Assembly (NCBI RefSeq): GCF_000308475.2
Contig: NZ_BAFT02000061.1
Location: forward strand, 1-64,000
Reading direction: 5' to 3'
From: Nocardia brasiliensis NBRC 14402
Lineage (GTDB): Bacteria > Actinomycetota > Actinomycetes > Mycobacteriales > Mycobacteriaceae
Length of the DNA stretch: 64,000 nt
Shown piece after piece: positions 27,009 to 35,477 of this stretch. Made by a program: the position numbers and the translations under genes. The notes beneath the pieces were generated by a model. It was given only the letters and a program-made list of their open reading frames with translations. It was not told the origin of the DNA and made no database searches. Numbering within the stretch: position 1 is the stretch's first letter; each line of letters opens with the position of its first letter.

Positions 27009-27198
27009 CGGATGCCCTTCCGTCGCGAATACGCTTGCGGTATTCCCCTCATCGCAGCTGTGGGAGGGGATCGTCCCAGCGCTTCCATCGTCGGTCGGCC
27101 GCGCGGCCCGGGGCAATCAAAAGATGCTCGAGAAACTCTAAAGTCGGTGTCAGGGAGGGTTTGTCGGCAGTTGCCGAAATCCTGTGCCCACCAGCGGT
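27009..27198 (-). promoter_or_regulatory. Leader/promoter region of the leftward PBD operon, with inverted repeat
   Basis: 190 bases between the MFS stop and the first PBD gene of this arm. An inverted repeat with arms GAATAC (27027-27032) and GTATTC (27040-27045) sits about 20 bases upstream of the start codon. A CGTATT core is shared with the longer repeat in front of the rightward operon. An AT-rich patch at 27115-27145 could hold the promoter, but I cannot assign boxes with confidence. Confidence 0.4.
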
Positions 27199-28419
27199 TT
27201 AACGATCGCGCACCGGGATACTCCCACGCTCCTCGGGCGCGGACGCCGGGCGGTCCCCCAGTGCGCTCCGGCGCGGATCTGGAGCTGCGCCCCGGCGCAG
27301 ATCCGGCAGCAACGTGAACACCCCCAGCAGCGCCATGCCCGCGCCGATCCACAGCGGCGCAACCAGGCCGAGCCCTGCGCTGATCCCGAGACCGCCCAGC
27401 CACGGGCCGAGCACGACGCCGATATTGACGGCCGAGCCGTTGACCGTGTTGACCAGCGCTCCCTCGTTGGACACCGACATCACCCTGGCCGCCATGGCCG
27501 GGTTGAGCGGCAGCCCGATGAGTCCGAGCAGCACGGTCGTCACGATGGTCGGCACCTTGTACGAGACGCACAGCGCGAACGCGACCAGCACGAGGGTCAG
27601 CGCGATCAGCCCGCCGACCAGGATGGGACGGGTGTAGCGATCGGCGAACCGTCCGACGACCGCATTGCCCAGCACCGTGGCGATCCCGTAGACCGCGAAC
27701 AACACCGGCACCGTCGCGGGCGCGAAGTGGGTCGCGTCGGTGAAAATCGGTGACAGGTAGGTGAATCCGGCCACCACCGCACCGATGATCAGCGCGTTGG
27801 TCGCATACGCGCCCCACAGGCGCAGATTGCGGAAAGCCTGGATCTCGGTGCGGAAATCCAAGGTCTGGGCGCCGCCGCCACCGGGCACCAGCAGCACCAC
27901 CGCCGCGATGCACCCGACGGCGAGCAGGTCGACGATCCAGAAACTCGCCCGCCAGCCGAAGTGCTGTTCGATGAACGTCGCCGTCGGCAGGCCGACGACC
28001 TGGGCCACCATCATGCCGCCGTACAGCACCGACATCGCGCGACCGCGTCGTTCGGCGCCGACGAGCCGCACGCATACGGCGGCGGCCGCACCGAAGAACG
28101 CCGAGGCGGCCAGCGCGGTCACGATGCGCGCGATGACCAGCACCCAGTAGTCGGCCGCCATGGCGGCCAGGGTCTGTCCCGCGACGAACACCGCGAGCAA
28201 CAGGATCAGCGACTTCTTCTGCGCCACCCGGGACAAGCCGACGATCAGCACGGGCCCGCCGACGACCATGCCGACAGCGAACAGCGACACCAGGTAGCCG
28301 ATGGCGGCGATCGAGACGCCCAGATCGCTCGACATACCGGGAATCAGTCCGGCAACCATGATCTCGGTGGTGTTGAGGCAGAAAACGCCCAGCCCCAACA
28401 CATATACGGCGAAAGGCAT
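27199..28419 (-). CDS. MFS exporter (DHA1-like), probable PBD efflux
   Basis: 406 residues, about 12 hydrophobic segments, major facilitator superfamily drug:proton antiporter of the AraJ/YdhP type. The N-terminus MPFAVYVLGLGVFCLNTTEIMVAGLIP is the characteristic first helix, and RIVTALAASAFFGAAAAV and VVGLPTATFIEQHFGWR fit helices 4 and 5. The C-terminal tail of about 30 residues is polar and charged. It lies 23 bases downstream of the VOC gene in the same direction, so both are probably transcribed from the MarR-controlled promoter at about 29270. Role by context: export of the PBD. Confidence 0.85.
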   Translation of the reverse strand: MPFAVYVLGLGVFCLNTTEIMVAGLIPGMSSDLGVSIAAIGYLVSLFAVGMVVGGPVLIVGLSRVAQKKSLILLLAVFVAGQTLAAMAADYWVLVIARIVTALAASAFFGAAAAVCVRLVGAERRGRAMSVLYGGMMVAQVVGLPTATFIEQHFGWRASFWIVDLLAVGCIAAVVLLVPGGGGAQTLDFRTEIQAFRNLRLWGAYATNALIIGAVVAGFTYLSPIFTDATHFAPATVPVLFAVYGIATVLGNAVVGRFADRYTRPILVGGLIALTLVLVAFALCVSYKVPTIVTTVLLGLIGLPLNPAMAARVMSVSNEGALVNTVNGSAVNIGVVLGPWLGGLGISAGLGLVAPLWIGAGMALLGVFTLLPDLRRGAAPDPRRSALGDRPASAPEERGSIPVRDR

Positions 28420-28442
28420 GACTCCCCTTCCGGGGCAGGTGA

Positions 28443-29213
28443 TCAGCGCGCGGCGGGTTGCGCGAAGGAGGTCCACCGATTGCCGAACGGGTCGGTGAAC
28501 TGCGCGATGACCAGGCCGTGCGCATCGGCGAACGGATCCATCACGCGGTGTCCTCCCGCTCGCTCGACTCGCTCGAGCAGTGCGGAGACGTCGGTGACGA
28601 GCAGCCCCGGGATCGCGTACTCGGCGGCGTCCGGCAGGGCCGAAAGGTCCATCGTCCCGCCGATCGGCTCCGCGGCGCCCGGTGCCGAAATGCTGTAGTA
28701 GACCGCCCCTTCGGCGGCTTCGTCGCGTTCGTAGGTCCAGCCGAAGGCCTGCTCGTAGAACTGCCGGGTGGCGGCGAAATCCAGGGTTCCGATCTCGAAC
28801 CACGCGGTGGCGTTCGGCAGCGCGGCCGCGGCCGTCGTGTCGGCTTCGCCGGTGCTCGCCGGTTCGTACAGTCCGAGCCGGTTGCCTCGGGTGTCGGCGA
28901 CGACCGCGGTCCGCGCGCCCGCCGGGGTTTCGCCGGTCGGCTCGATCACCTTGGCGCCCAACGATTCCAGTCGCGGGATCGTGGTCGCGAGGTCGGTACA
29001 GACGACATCGATCCAGAGCGCGTCGCGGTCGCCGCGGCGAAGCGCGCCCATGGCCGCGGCCGCGCCGGGCGCGGTGATCGTATGGTAATCGTCGCCGATC
29101 GGGGTGAATTCCCAGGAGAACACTTCCTGGTAGAACTGCTTGGTGTGCGCCGGAGCGCTGGCGGTGATATCGAACCACCCCACAGTCGCCGGCCGCGGGC
29201 TGAAGCTGCCCAT
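28443..29213 (-). CDS. Two-domain VOC (glyoxalase/bleomycin-resistance fold) protein
   Basis: 256 residues made of two tandem VOC domains (about 8-120 and 135-250), similar in layout to the mycobacterial CFP30B family. The opening PATVGWFDITASAPAHTKQFY and the second WFEIGTLDFAATRQFYEQAFGW are the repeated first strands. The start at 29213 has AGGAGG. It is divergent from marR across a shared operator and followed by the exporter. VOC proteins can bind or detoxify antibiotics, so a PBD-binding or protective role is a reasonable guess; a generic stress protein is the alternative. Confidence 0.75.
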   Translation of the reverse strand: MGSFSPRPATVGWFDITASAPAHTKQFYQEVFSWEFTPIGDDYHTITAPGAAAAMGALRRGDRDALWIDVVCTDLATTIPRLESLGAKVIEPTGETPAGARTAVVADTRGNRLGLYEPASTGEADTTAAAALPNATAWFEIGTLDFAATRQFYEQAFGWTYERDEAAEGAVYYSISAPGAAEPIGGTMDLSALPDAAEYAIPGLLVTDVSALLERVERAGGHRVMDPFADAHGLVIAQFTDPFGNRWTSFAQPAAR

Positions 29214-29237
29214 GACCACTCCTCCTGTGTGACAGGG

Positions 29238-29266
29238 TTGTGAGTTGGTGTAGCGATTCCTACCGT
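29238..29266 (+). promoter_or_regulatory. Candidate promoter of the marR gene
   Basis: TTGTGA (29238-29243) and TACCGT (29261-29266) with a 17-base spacer. The operator at 29267-29290 starts immediately after the -10 box, where repressor binding would block initiation. On the other strand TTGATT (29291-29286) and TTACGG (29268-29263), also 17 bases apart, could serve the VOC-exporter genes, with the same operator between the boxes. Confidence 0.45.
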
Positions 29267-29290
29267 AAACTAGTTTCCAACCGGAAATCA
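29267..29290. promoter_or_regulatory. Probable MarR operator, copy 1 (marR/VOC divergent promoter)
   Basis: Reads AAACTAGTTTCC-AACC-GGAAATCA, a palindrome with TTTCC/GGAAA inner arms and a complete AAACTAGTTT outer palindrome. The same element (20 of 24 positions) occurs on the opposite strand just upstream of the uvrA-like gene. A sequence repeated only at these two resistance-type promoters is best explained as the binding site of the adjacent MarR protein. Confidence 0.7.
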
Positions 29291-29316
29291 AGTTCCCGAA
29301 CGGCGAGGAGAGACCC

Positions 29317-29802
29317 GTGCCCGTTGACCCAGTGCCCGCCGCCGCGGACAGCCCCAGCCAGGTCCTCGACTGGCAGGACGGCGTCGAGAACGCCCTCGCC
29401 CACCTCACCTGCGTGCTCGTCGCGCGCCGCACCCGGACCACCCCGGAACGGGTCACCTGGCAGCAGTACGACGTGCTCGAAATGCTGCGCCTGCGTGGCC
29501 CGATGACGCCTTCCGCGCTGAGCGAATCGCTCAGCGTCTCCCGTCCGACGATGTCGAAAGCCCTGCGCGTGCTGAAGGATCAACACCTGGTGACCCAGGC
29601 GGCGCTCGGGACCGACCGGCGCGAACAGACCACCTCGCTCACCGCGGACGGGCGCGAATTCCTCGACCGCGCCGCCGAATGCCGGCGAGAGAACGCCGAA
29701 ATAGCCGAGTCCGTGCTGGATCCGGCCGAGCAGGCCGTTTTCGCGCAGCTGTGCGGTCGTGTCGCCGAGGCCATCCACTCCTCGTTGCAGACGGCCGAAT
29801 GA
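29317..29802 (+). CDS. MarR-family transcriptional regulator
   Basis: 161-residue winged-helix repressor. Helices for dimerisation lie at both ends, the recognition region is LSVSRPTMSKALRVLKDQHLV and the wing LGTDRREQTTSLT carries the conserved D-R pair. GTG start with GAGGAGA upstream. It is divergently transcribed from the VOC-exporter genes and has a palindromic operator in its promoter. By family precedent it would release DNA on binding a small phenolic or drug-like ligand, here plausibly the PBD or an anthranilate intermediate, turning on export and the UvrA-like protein. Confidence 0.88.
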   Translation: MPVDPVPAAADSPSQVLDWQDGVENALAHLTCVLVARRTRTTPERVTWQQYDVLEMLRLRGPMTPSALSESLSVSRPTMSKALRVLKDQHLVTQAALGTDRREQTTSLTADGREFLDRAAECRRENAEIAESVLDPAEQAVFAQLCGRVAEAIHSSLQTAE

Positions 29803-29880
29803 CGCCCGGCTTCACAAGGTTTTGAGAGTAATTTGAAACTCCTCTGAATGTGCCGGGCGGGTCGTCCCGGATATGTTCGA

Positions 29881-29933
29881 CGTATTGGTAACAGCCCGCA
29901 GCCATTTCGCTGACGCAGGCCGAAACCAATACG
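29881..29933 (+). repeat. Long inverted repeat in the leader of the rightward PBD operon
   Basis: CGTATTGGT (29881-29889) and ACCAATACG (29925-29933), perfect 9-base arms 35 bases apart. The second arm ends two bases before the ribosome-binding region (GAAAGGAG) of the FAD oxidoreductase gene. It could be an operator pair or a leader hairpin masking the ribosome site. Confidence 0.5.
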
Positions 29934-29948
29934 CCGAAAGGAGTTTTC

Positions 29949-31328
29949 GTGCCCGGAATCTTTGCCGACGCGCCCGCAGTGGACGGCGAGCTGCTGCTCG
30001 ACGAGTCCGCGCGCCGGGCGGTCGCCACCGACCTCGGCAACATCACCCGCCGCACCCCGGCGGCGGTGCTGCGGCCGCGCTCGGCGCAGGACATCGCCGC
30101 GCTGGTCGGCTTCTGCCACACCCACGGCATCAGCGTCTCGACCCGGGGGCAGGCGCACACCACGCTCGGTCAGGGCCTGTCCGACGGCTTGGTCATCGAG
30201 AACCGCTACCTGAACCGCATCCATTCGATCGACGGCGACGTGGCCGAGGTCGACGCAGGCGTCCTGTGGAAGAACCTGGTCACCACCGCCTTCGAACAGT
30301 CACCGCGGCGCACGCCGCCCGCCGTCACCGGCTACACCTCATTGACCGTCGGCGGCACGCTCTCGGTCGGCGGGCTCGGCGGACTCGTCGGCGCGTTGCG
30401 CACCGGGCTCCAGGTCGACCACGTGCGCGAACTCGAGGTGGTCACCGGGACCGGCGAACTCGTGCGGTGCTCGCCGGCGCAGCGCCGCGATCTGTTCGAG
30501 GCCGTGCTCGGCGGACTCGGCCAGTGCGGGGTGATCACCAAGGCCGTGATCGAACTGGAGCCCGCGCGTGAACGCGCTCGCAGCTACGTGCTGGACTACA
30601 CCGACAACGCCGACTTCTTCCGCGACCTGCGTAGCCTTATCGAGCGGCCCGGCATCGATCATGTGTACGCCGAGCTGTATTCGCCGCAGTCCGAGCCGAC
30701 ACACCGGCTCTACGCGACGGTCATGTACGACCCGGCGAACCCACCCGACGATGAAGTGGGTATCCGTGGGTTGACCACCGATCCCGTCATCGAGGACACC
30801 CCCTACCTCGACTACGTGTTCAAGATCGACACGCTGGTCGACGGCATGCGCGAGACGGTGCACTGGGACGAGCTCGTCAAGCCGTGGTACGACGTGTGGC
30901 TCGGCGGCGCGGTCGTGGAGGACTACGTCGATGAGGTCCAATCCTCGCTCACCGCACGCGATATCGGTCCCTTCGGGATCAGCCTGCTGTATCCGCAACG
31001 CCGCACGACCCTGACCAGGCCGTACCCACCGGTGCCCGAACCCGACGGTTCCGACTGGGTTTTCGTGCTCGATATCAACACGGTCGCCGAAACCCGCGGT
31101 GCACACCCGGAATTCGTCGAGGAGATGCTCGATCGCAACGACCGCCTGCTGACCGAGGCACGCAAACAGTACGGCGCGGTGCTCTATCCCATCGGCTCGC
31201 TGCGCCGCACGGCCCAGGATTGGCGTGATCATTACGGCGACCGATGGCCCGCGTTCAGCGCGGCGAAAAAGCGTTACGACCCCCGCGGAATTCTCGCACC
31301 GGGCCTCGGCATTCGCACCGACGATTAG
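29949..31328 (+). CDS. FAD-linked oxidoreductase (cytokinin-oxidase/BBE-like)
   Basis: 459 residues, FAD-binding PCMH type: VLRPRSAQDIAALVGFC, then STRGQAHTTLGQ and the GYTSLTVGGTLSVGG segment typical of the flavin domain, and a C-terminal NRFD-like YDPRGILAPG motif. GTG start with AAAGGAG at the proper distance. FAD oxidoreductases of this type are found in anthramycin, tomaymycin and sibiromycin clusters, where a late desaturation or ring oxidation is suspected but the step is not firmly fixed. It is the first gene of the rightward operon. Confidence 0.85.
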   Translation: MPGIFADAPAVDGELLLDESARRAVATDLGNITRRTPAAVLRPRSAQDIAALVGFCHTHGISVSTRGQAHTTLGQGLSDGLVIENRYLNRIHSIDGDVAEVDAGVLWKNLVTTAFEQSPRRTPPAVTGYTSLTVGGTLSVGGLGGLVGALRTGLQVDHVRELEVVTGTGELVRCSPAQRRDLFEAVLGGLGQCGVITKAVIELEPARERARSYVLDYTDNADFFRDLRSLIERPGIDHVYAELYSPQSEPTHRLYATVMYDPANPPDDEVGIRGLTTDPVIEDTPYLDYVFKIDTLVDGMRETVHWDELVKPWYDVWLGGAVVEDYVDEVQSSLTARDIGPFGISLLYPQRRTTLTRPYPPVPEPDGSDWVFVLDINTVAETRGAHPEFVEEMLDRNDRLLTEARKQYGAVLYPIGSLRRTAQDWRDHYGDRWPAFSAAKKRYDPRGILAPGLGIRTDD

Positions 31329-31377
31329 TCGCATTCCATACCTTCGCGCTCGCACCACGATTTTAGGGAGTAGCCGC

Positions 31378-33177
31378 ATGCCTCCAGCCAAGCCCGAACT
31401 CACCGGCACCACCGGTGCCGTGGCCAGCACGCACTGGCTCGCCTCCGCCGCGGGGATGCGGATGCTGGCCGACGGCGGCAACGCGTTCGACGCGGCCGCC
31501 GCGGCCGGATTCGTGCTCCAGGTCGTCGAACCGCATTTCAACGGGCTCGGCGGCGATCTGTCCCTGGTCGCGCATCAGGCCGGACAGGACGACGTCCAAG
31601 CACTCTGCGCGCAGGGTCCGATGCCCCGCACGATCAGCATCGGCACCTTCGCCGACCTCGGCCTACGCAGCATCCCCGGGTCGGGGCTGCTGCCCGCCTG
31701 TGTTCCCGGCGCGTTCGGCGGCTGGATGCGGTTGCTCGCCGAGTTCGGCACCAAGCGCCTGGCCGAGGTGCTCGAACCCGCGATCGGCTACGCGGACAAG
31801 GGCTTTCCGCTACTGCCGGAGACCGCGCGCGCCATCGACGTGCTGGCGCCGCTGTTCCGCGCGGAATGGCACGGCTCCGAACAGGTCTATCTGCAGGGCG
31901 GCAACGCCCCCGCCGCGGGGAGCCGCTTCCGCAATCCCGCGCTGGCCAACACCTATCAGCGCCTCATCAAGGCCGCCGAGTCCGCGTCCGGCGAGCGTGA
32001 TGCCCAGTTCCGGGCCGCGCACGACGCCTTCTACAAAGGCTTTGTCGCGGCGGAGATCTCGGAGTTCCTCGAGTCCGGCCCGATGCTCGACGCCACCGGC
32101 CGCCGGCACCGCGGCCTGCTCACCGCCGACGATCTCGCCGACTGGACGCCGTCGGTCGAGACCGCGCCGAGCCACAGCTACGGCCCCTATCAGGTCTTCA
32201 AACCGGGACCGTGGTCGCAGGGCCCGGTCTTTCTGCAGCAGCTCGCGCTGCTCGACGGTTTCGATCTCGCCCGGATGGGCCAGGGCAGCGCCGAATACGT
32301 GCACACGGTGATCGAGTGCACCAAGCTCGCGATGGCCGATCGCGAAGCCTGGTATGGCGACCCGGATTTCAGCGAGGTGCCGCTGGCAGGCCTGCTCGAC
32401 GCGGAGTACAACCGGCAGCGCCGCGCCCTCGTCGGTGCGCGCGCCGAAAACACGCTGCGTCCCGGCACGCCCGGCGGACGCGCCTCGTTCCTCCCCGACC
32501 TGCCGGTGCCTGACGATCCGGACGTCGACTCCGAGTGGATGTCCCAGTTGCAGAACGGATTACCGACGATCCTGCAGGCGACCAAGGCGAAGACCGACAC
32601 GGTCACCGTCACCGCCGTCGACCGGCACGGCAATATGGTCGCCGCGACCCCGAGCGGCGGGTGGCTGAAGAGTTCACCGGCCATCGGCAGCCTCGGTTTC
32701 CCGCTCGGCACCCGTGGACAGTGCATGTTCCTCACCGAGGGTCACCCCAATTCGCTCGGGCCGGGCAAACGGCCCCGGACCACGCTCAGCCCCTCGGTGG
32801 TGCTGCGGGACGGGCGTCCGTTCGTCGCCTTCGGCACCCCGGGCGGCGATCGCCAGGATCAGTGGACGATGCAGTTCTTCCTCAACGTGGCCGATTTCGG
32901 GCTCGACTTCCAGAGCGCGACCGAGACGACCGCTTTCCACACCGACCAGGTGCCCGCGTCGTTCACCCCGCACGCGCACCGGCCCGGCGTGCTGGTGGCG
33001 GAGGAAACGTGCCCGCCCGAGGTCGTCGCCGACCTGCGCGCCCGCGGCCACGACGTGGACCTCGTCCCCGCCTACTCGCTGGGACGGGTGTGCGCGGCCG
33101 GGTTCACCGACGATCACGAGTTCGTCCGCGCGGCGGCCAGCCCCCGCGGCAGGCACGCCTACGCGGTGGCCGAATAG
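31378..33177 (+). CDS. Gamma-glutamyltransferase-like C-C hydrolase of hydropyrrole biosynthesis (LmbA/SibY/TomL type)
   Basis: 599 residues of the Ntn-hydrolase gamma-GT family. In lincomycin and PBD pathways homologues cut a C-C bond and remove the oxalyl part of the ring-opened DOPA product instead of transferring glutamyl groups. The N-terminal block ASAAGMRMLADGGNAFDAAAA and the later GDRQDQWTMQFFLN are standard for the family. The processing site is unusual: lined up with the E. coli enzyme, the nucleophile is Thr408 but the following Thr-His is replaced (T408-V409-T410). The ATG at 31378 has TAGGGAG upstream; the frame is open further 5' but overlaps the previous gene. Confidence 0.88.
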   Translation: MPPAKPELTGTTGAVASTHWLASAAGMRMLADGGNAFDAAAAAGFVLQVVEPHFNGLGGDLSLVAHQAGQDDVQALCAQGPMPRTISIGTFADLGLRSIPGSGLLPACVPGAFGGWMRLLAEFGTKRLAEVLEPAIGYADKGFPLLPETARAIDVLAPLFRAEWHGSEQVYLQGGNAPAAGSRFRNPALANTYQRLIKAAESASGERDAQFRAAHDAFYKGFVAAEISEFLESGPMLDATGRRHRGLLTADDLADWTPSVETAPSHSYGPYQVFKPGPWSQGPVFLQQLALLDGFDLARMGQGSAEYVHTVIECTKLAMADREAWYGDPDFSEVPLAGLLDAEYNRQRRALVGARAENTLRPGTPGGRASFLPDLPVPDDPDVDSEWMSQLQNGLPTILQATKAKTDTVTVTAVDRHGNMVAATPSGGWLKSSPAIGSLGFPLGTRGQCMFLTEGHPNSLGPGKRPRTTLSPSVVLRDGRPFVAFGTPGGDRQDQWTMQFFLNVADFGLDFQSATETTAFHTDQVPASFTPHAHRPGVLVAEETCPPEVVADLRARGHDVDLVPAYSLGRVCAAGFTDDHEFVRAAASPRGRHAYAVAE

Positions 33178-33213
33178 CGCTGGGCGACAACGATTCAGAA
33201 AGAGATGACAGTC

Positions 33214-34278
33214 ATGACGAGCACGCAATACCGGCCGGAGATCGTCGAACTCGACGACGCACCGCAGCGCCGGGAATGGCAGGCGTTCACCCTGTCGGAC
33301 CTGCCCGAGATGATCAGCTCGATGCACGTGTGCCACGCGGTGCGCGCCCTCGCCGACACCCCCTTGCTGGCGCGGCTGCGCACCGGACCTCAGCGGACCC
33401 CGCAGGTGCTGCTCGCGGGCATCGATCCGGAGATCGGGCCCGGCTTCCTGCGCTACCTGGTCCAGCGCGGCATCCTCGAAACCCGCGGCGCGGAATACTT
33501 TTTCACCCGTCTCGGCGAGTTCCTCACCACCGACGTCTCCCTCGCCCGCCTCGGCGTCTACGTGGACGCGTACGGCGCGGTCACCAGCCGGATCGGCGAT
33601 CTGCTCACCGGCACAGCGGTGTACGGCAAAGACGTGGTGCGCGACGGCGGCAAGCTGGGCGCGCATTGCGACACGCCGTTCTCCGCCTTCCACACCCCGA
33701 CCCTGCTGCGCGCCATGCGCGGGCGCGAGGTGACGCGCATCCTCGACATCGGTTGCGGCGGCGGGCAGTTGCTGGTGGACGCCTGCCTGCGCGACCCCAC
33801 GCTCCGCGGTATCGGCCTCGATATCGACGCCGACGCTGTCGAGGTGGCCAACGAGCACGCCAGGCGGAGCGGCGTAGCCGATCGCGTGCGGTTCGTCGTC
33901 GGGGACGCGTTCGCCCCCGGCACCTGGCCGCAGGAGTGCTTCGCGGCCGACGGGCTCTGCATGATGAGCGCGCTGCACGAGCATTTCCGCAACGGTGAAC
34001 AAGCCGTCGTCGACCTGCTCGACGACATCTCGGCCAAGTTCCCGCAGTTGAAGATCCTGCTCGTCGGCGAACCGGAGATCCGCTACGACGGGCGCGAGAA
34101 CGACGACGACTTCTTCCTGATCCACGTGCTGACCGGACAGGGCCTGCCGCGCGACCGCTCCGCCTGGTTCGACGTGTTCGAGAAGTCCACCCTGACCTGC
34201 CGCCGGATGTACACGCGTCCGAGCGCCGGGCCACGCATGTGCTTCTACGACTTGGTCGCCGGAGCGGGGCAGCCGTGA
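33214..34278 (+). CDS. C-methyltransferase of hydropyrrole biosynthesis (LmbW/SibZ type)
   Basis: 354 residues from the ATG at 33214, which has GAAAGAG at a good distance; an in-frame ATG at 33205 lies directly on that site and is less likely. N-terminal helical region, then a Rossmann SAM-binding domain starting at DIGCGGGQLL (about 178-187), with GIGLDIDADAVEVA as motif II. In lincomycin and in PBDs with a three-carbon side chain, this enzyme methylates the open-chain hydropyrrole precursor to extend the two-carbon arm. Its presence therefore predicts a three-carbon substituent. Stop overlaps the P450 start (GTGA). Confidence 0.83.
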   Translation: MTSTQYRPEIVELDDAPQRREWQAFTLSDLPEMISSMHVCHAVRALADTPLLARLRTGPQRTPQVLLAGIDPEIGPGFLRYLVQRGILETRGAEYFFTRLGEFLTTDVSLARLGVYVDAYGAVTSRIGDLLTGTAVYGKDVVRDGGKLGAHCDTPFSAFHTPTLLRAMRGREVTRILDIGCGGGQLLVDACLRDPTLRGIGLDIDADAVEVANEHARRSGVADRVRFVVGDAFAPGTWPQECFAADGLCMMSALHEHFRNGEQAVVDLLDDISAKFPQLKILLVGEPEIRYDGRENDDDFFLIHVLTGQGLPRDRSAWFDVFEKSTLTCRRMYTRPSAGPRMCFYDLVAGAGQP

Positions 34279-35477
34279 CCGAGACCACGAGCCGCGCCGC
34301 CGCCACCGACCTCGATCCGTTCTCGACCGAAGCGCTGCTCGACCCCTACCCGCAGTTCCGCGCGTTGCGCGAGCTGGGGCCGGTCGTCTACCTGCGCGAG
34401 CACGACCTCTACGGACTGTTCCGTTACGACCAGGTGCGTGCGGCACTGGTCGATTGGGAGGGTTTCAGTTCCGCCCAGGGCATCGCGATGAATCCCACCG
34501 CCAACGAGCTTTCCGACGGCTCCTTGCTCTCGATGGATCCGCCGCGGCACCGGGCGGTACGCAAGGTCCTCGATGATGCGTTGCGCCCCAAGTACGTTCG
34601 CAAGGTCGCCGGTGACATCGAACAGCTCGCCGACGATCTGGTCGAGGATCTGCTGCGCCGCGACGAGTTCGACGGCGTCACCGATTTCGCGGCGAAGCTG
34701 CCGGTGGACATCGTCATGGACCTCATCGGTTTCCCGCGCGACGAGTATCGCGACAAGATCCTGATCTGGGCGCTCGGCGCGTTCAACTACTTCGGGCCGC
34801 CCGGTGCGCGGCAGTCCTCGACCTTCCCCGACGTGCAGGCGCTGATGCAGTACCTCGTCACCGACGCCACGCCCGACAAACTGCTGCCGGACAGCTTCGG
34901 CCAAATCGTCTGGGCGGCAGCAGAACACGGCGAGATCACCGAGAACGAGGCGCTGATGACGATGAGTGCCTACGCCTGCGCCGGATTGGACACCACCATC
35001 GCCGGCGTGGCGAGCACACTCTGGCTGCTGGCCCGCAATCCGGACCAGTGGGCGGCCGTCCGGCAGGATCCGAAACTGATTCCCGGCGCGTTCCTGGAAG
35101 GCGTCCGGATGGAGACCCCGATCCAGTCCTTCTCCCGGGTCACCACCGGCGACACCGACGTCGACGGCGTGACCATCCCCGAAGGCGCCCGCGTCGTGGT
35201 CTCCTTCGCCGCCGCGAACCGCGACGAACGGCACTATCCCGAGCCGGACCGCTTCGACGCGCGCCGAAACCCGGCCGACACCGTCGGATTCGGGTTCGGG
35301 GTGCACAATTGCCCGGGCCGCGCGCTCGCCTCGATGGAGGCGCACGCGCTGTTCGGCGCGCTGGCCAAACGGGCGGACACGCTCGAGCTGACCGGCGAAC
35401 CCACCCGCACACCGAACAACATCACCCGCGGACTGGACCGGCTGCCCATCCGCATCTCCGGCGAGGCGACCTCGTGA
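34275..35477 (+). CDS. Cytochrome P450, probable side-chain oxidase
   Basis: 400 residues. The haem-ligand loop is FGFGVHNCPGRALA (Cys346), the I-helix oxygen motif is CAGLDTT and an ExxR is present (EGVR). GTG start overlaps the methyltransferase stop. In the anthramycin pathway a P450 followed by alcohol and aldehyde dehydrogenases and an amidotransferase is proposed to oxidise the side-chain methyl to a carboxylate and amidate it. The same four genes follow in order here, so this P450 should carry out the first hydroxylation. Electron-transfer partners are not encoded nearby. Confidence 0.9.
   Translation: MTETTSRAAATDLDPFSTEALLDPYPQFRALRELGPVVYLREHDLYGLFRYDQVRAALVDWEGFSSAQGIAMNPTANELSDGSLLSMDPPRHRAVRKVLDDALRPKYVRKVAGDIEQLADDLVEDLLRRDEFDGVTDFAAKLPVDIVMDLIGFPRDEYRDKILIWALGAFNYFGPPGARQSSTFPDVQALMQYLVTDATPDKLLPDSFGQIVWAAAEHGEITENEALMTMSAYACAGLDTTIAGVASTLWLLARNPDQWAAVRQDPKLIPGAFLEGVRMETPIQSFSRVTTGDTDVDGVTIPEGARVVVSFAAANRDERHYPEPDRFDARRNPADTVGFGFGVHNCPGRALASMEAHALFGALAKRADTLELTGEPTRTPNNITRGLDRLPIRISGEATS

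Noticed and set aside
27115-27145. Third copy of the MarR operator in front of the leftward PBD operon
   Set aside because: Only a six-base AGTTTC match; the palindrome and the 12-base core are absent.
27160-27180. TCGGCA/TGCCGA repeat after the exporter gene as a terminator
   Set aside because: The loop would be only two bases and no U-tract follows.
24761-33177. Lincomycin- or hormaomycin-type pathway from the LmbA/B1/B2/W/X/Y-like set
   Set aside because: There are no sugar or condensation genes of the lincosamide kind; the reductase-ended NRPS and anthranilate genes define a PBD.
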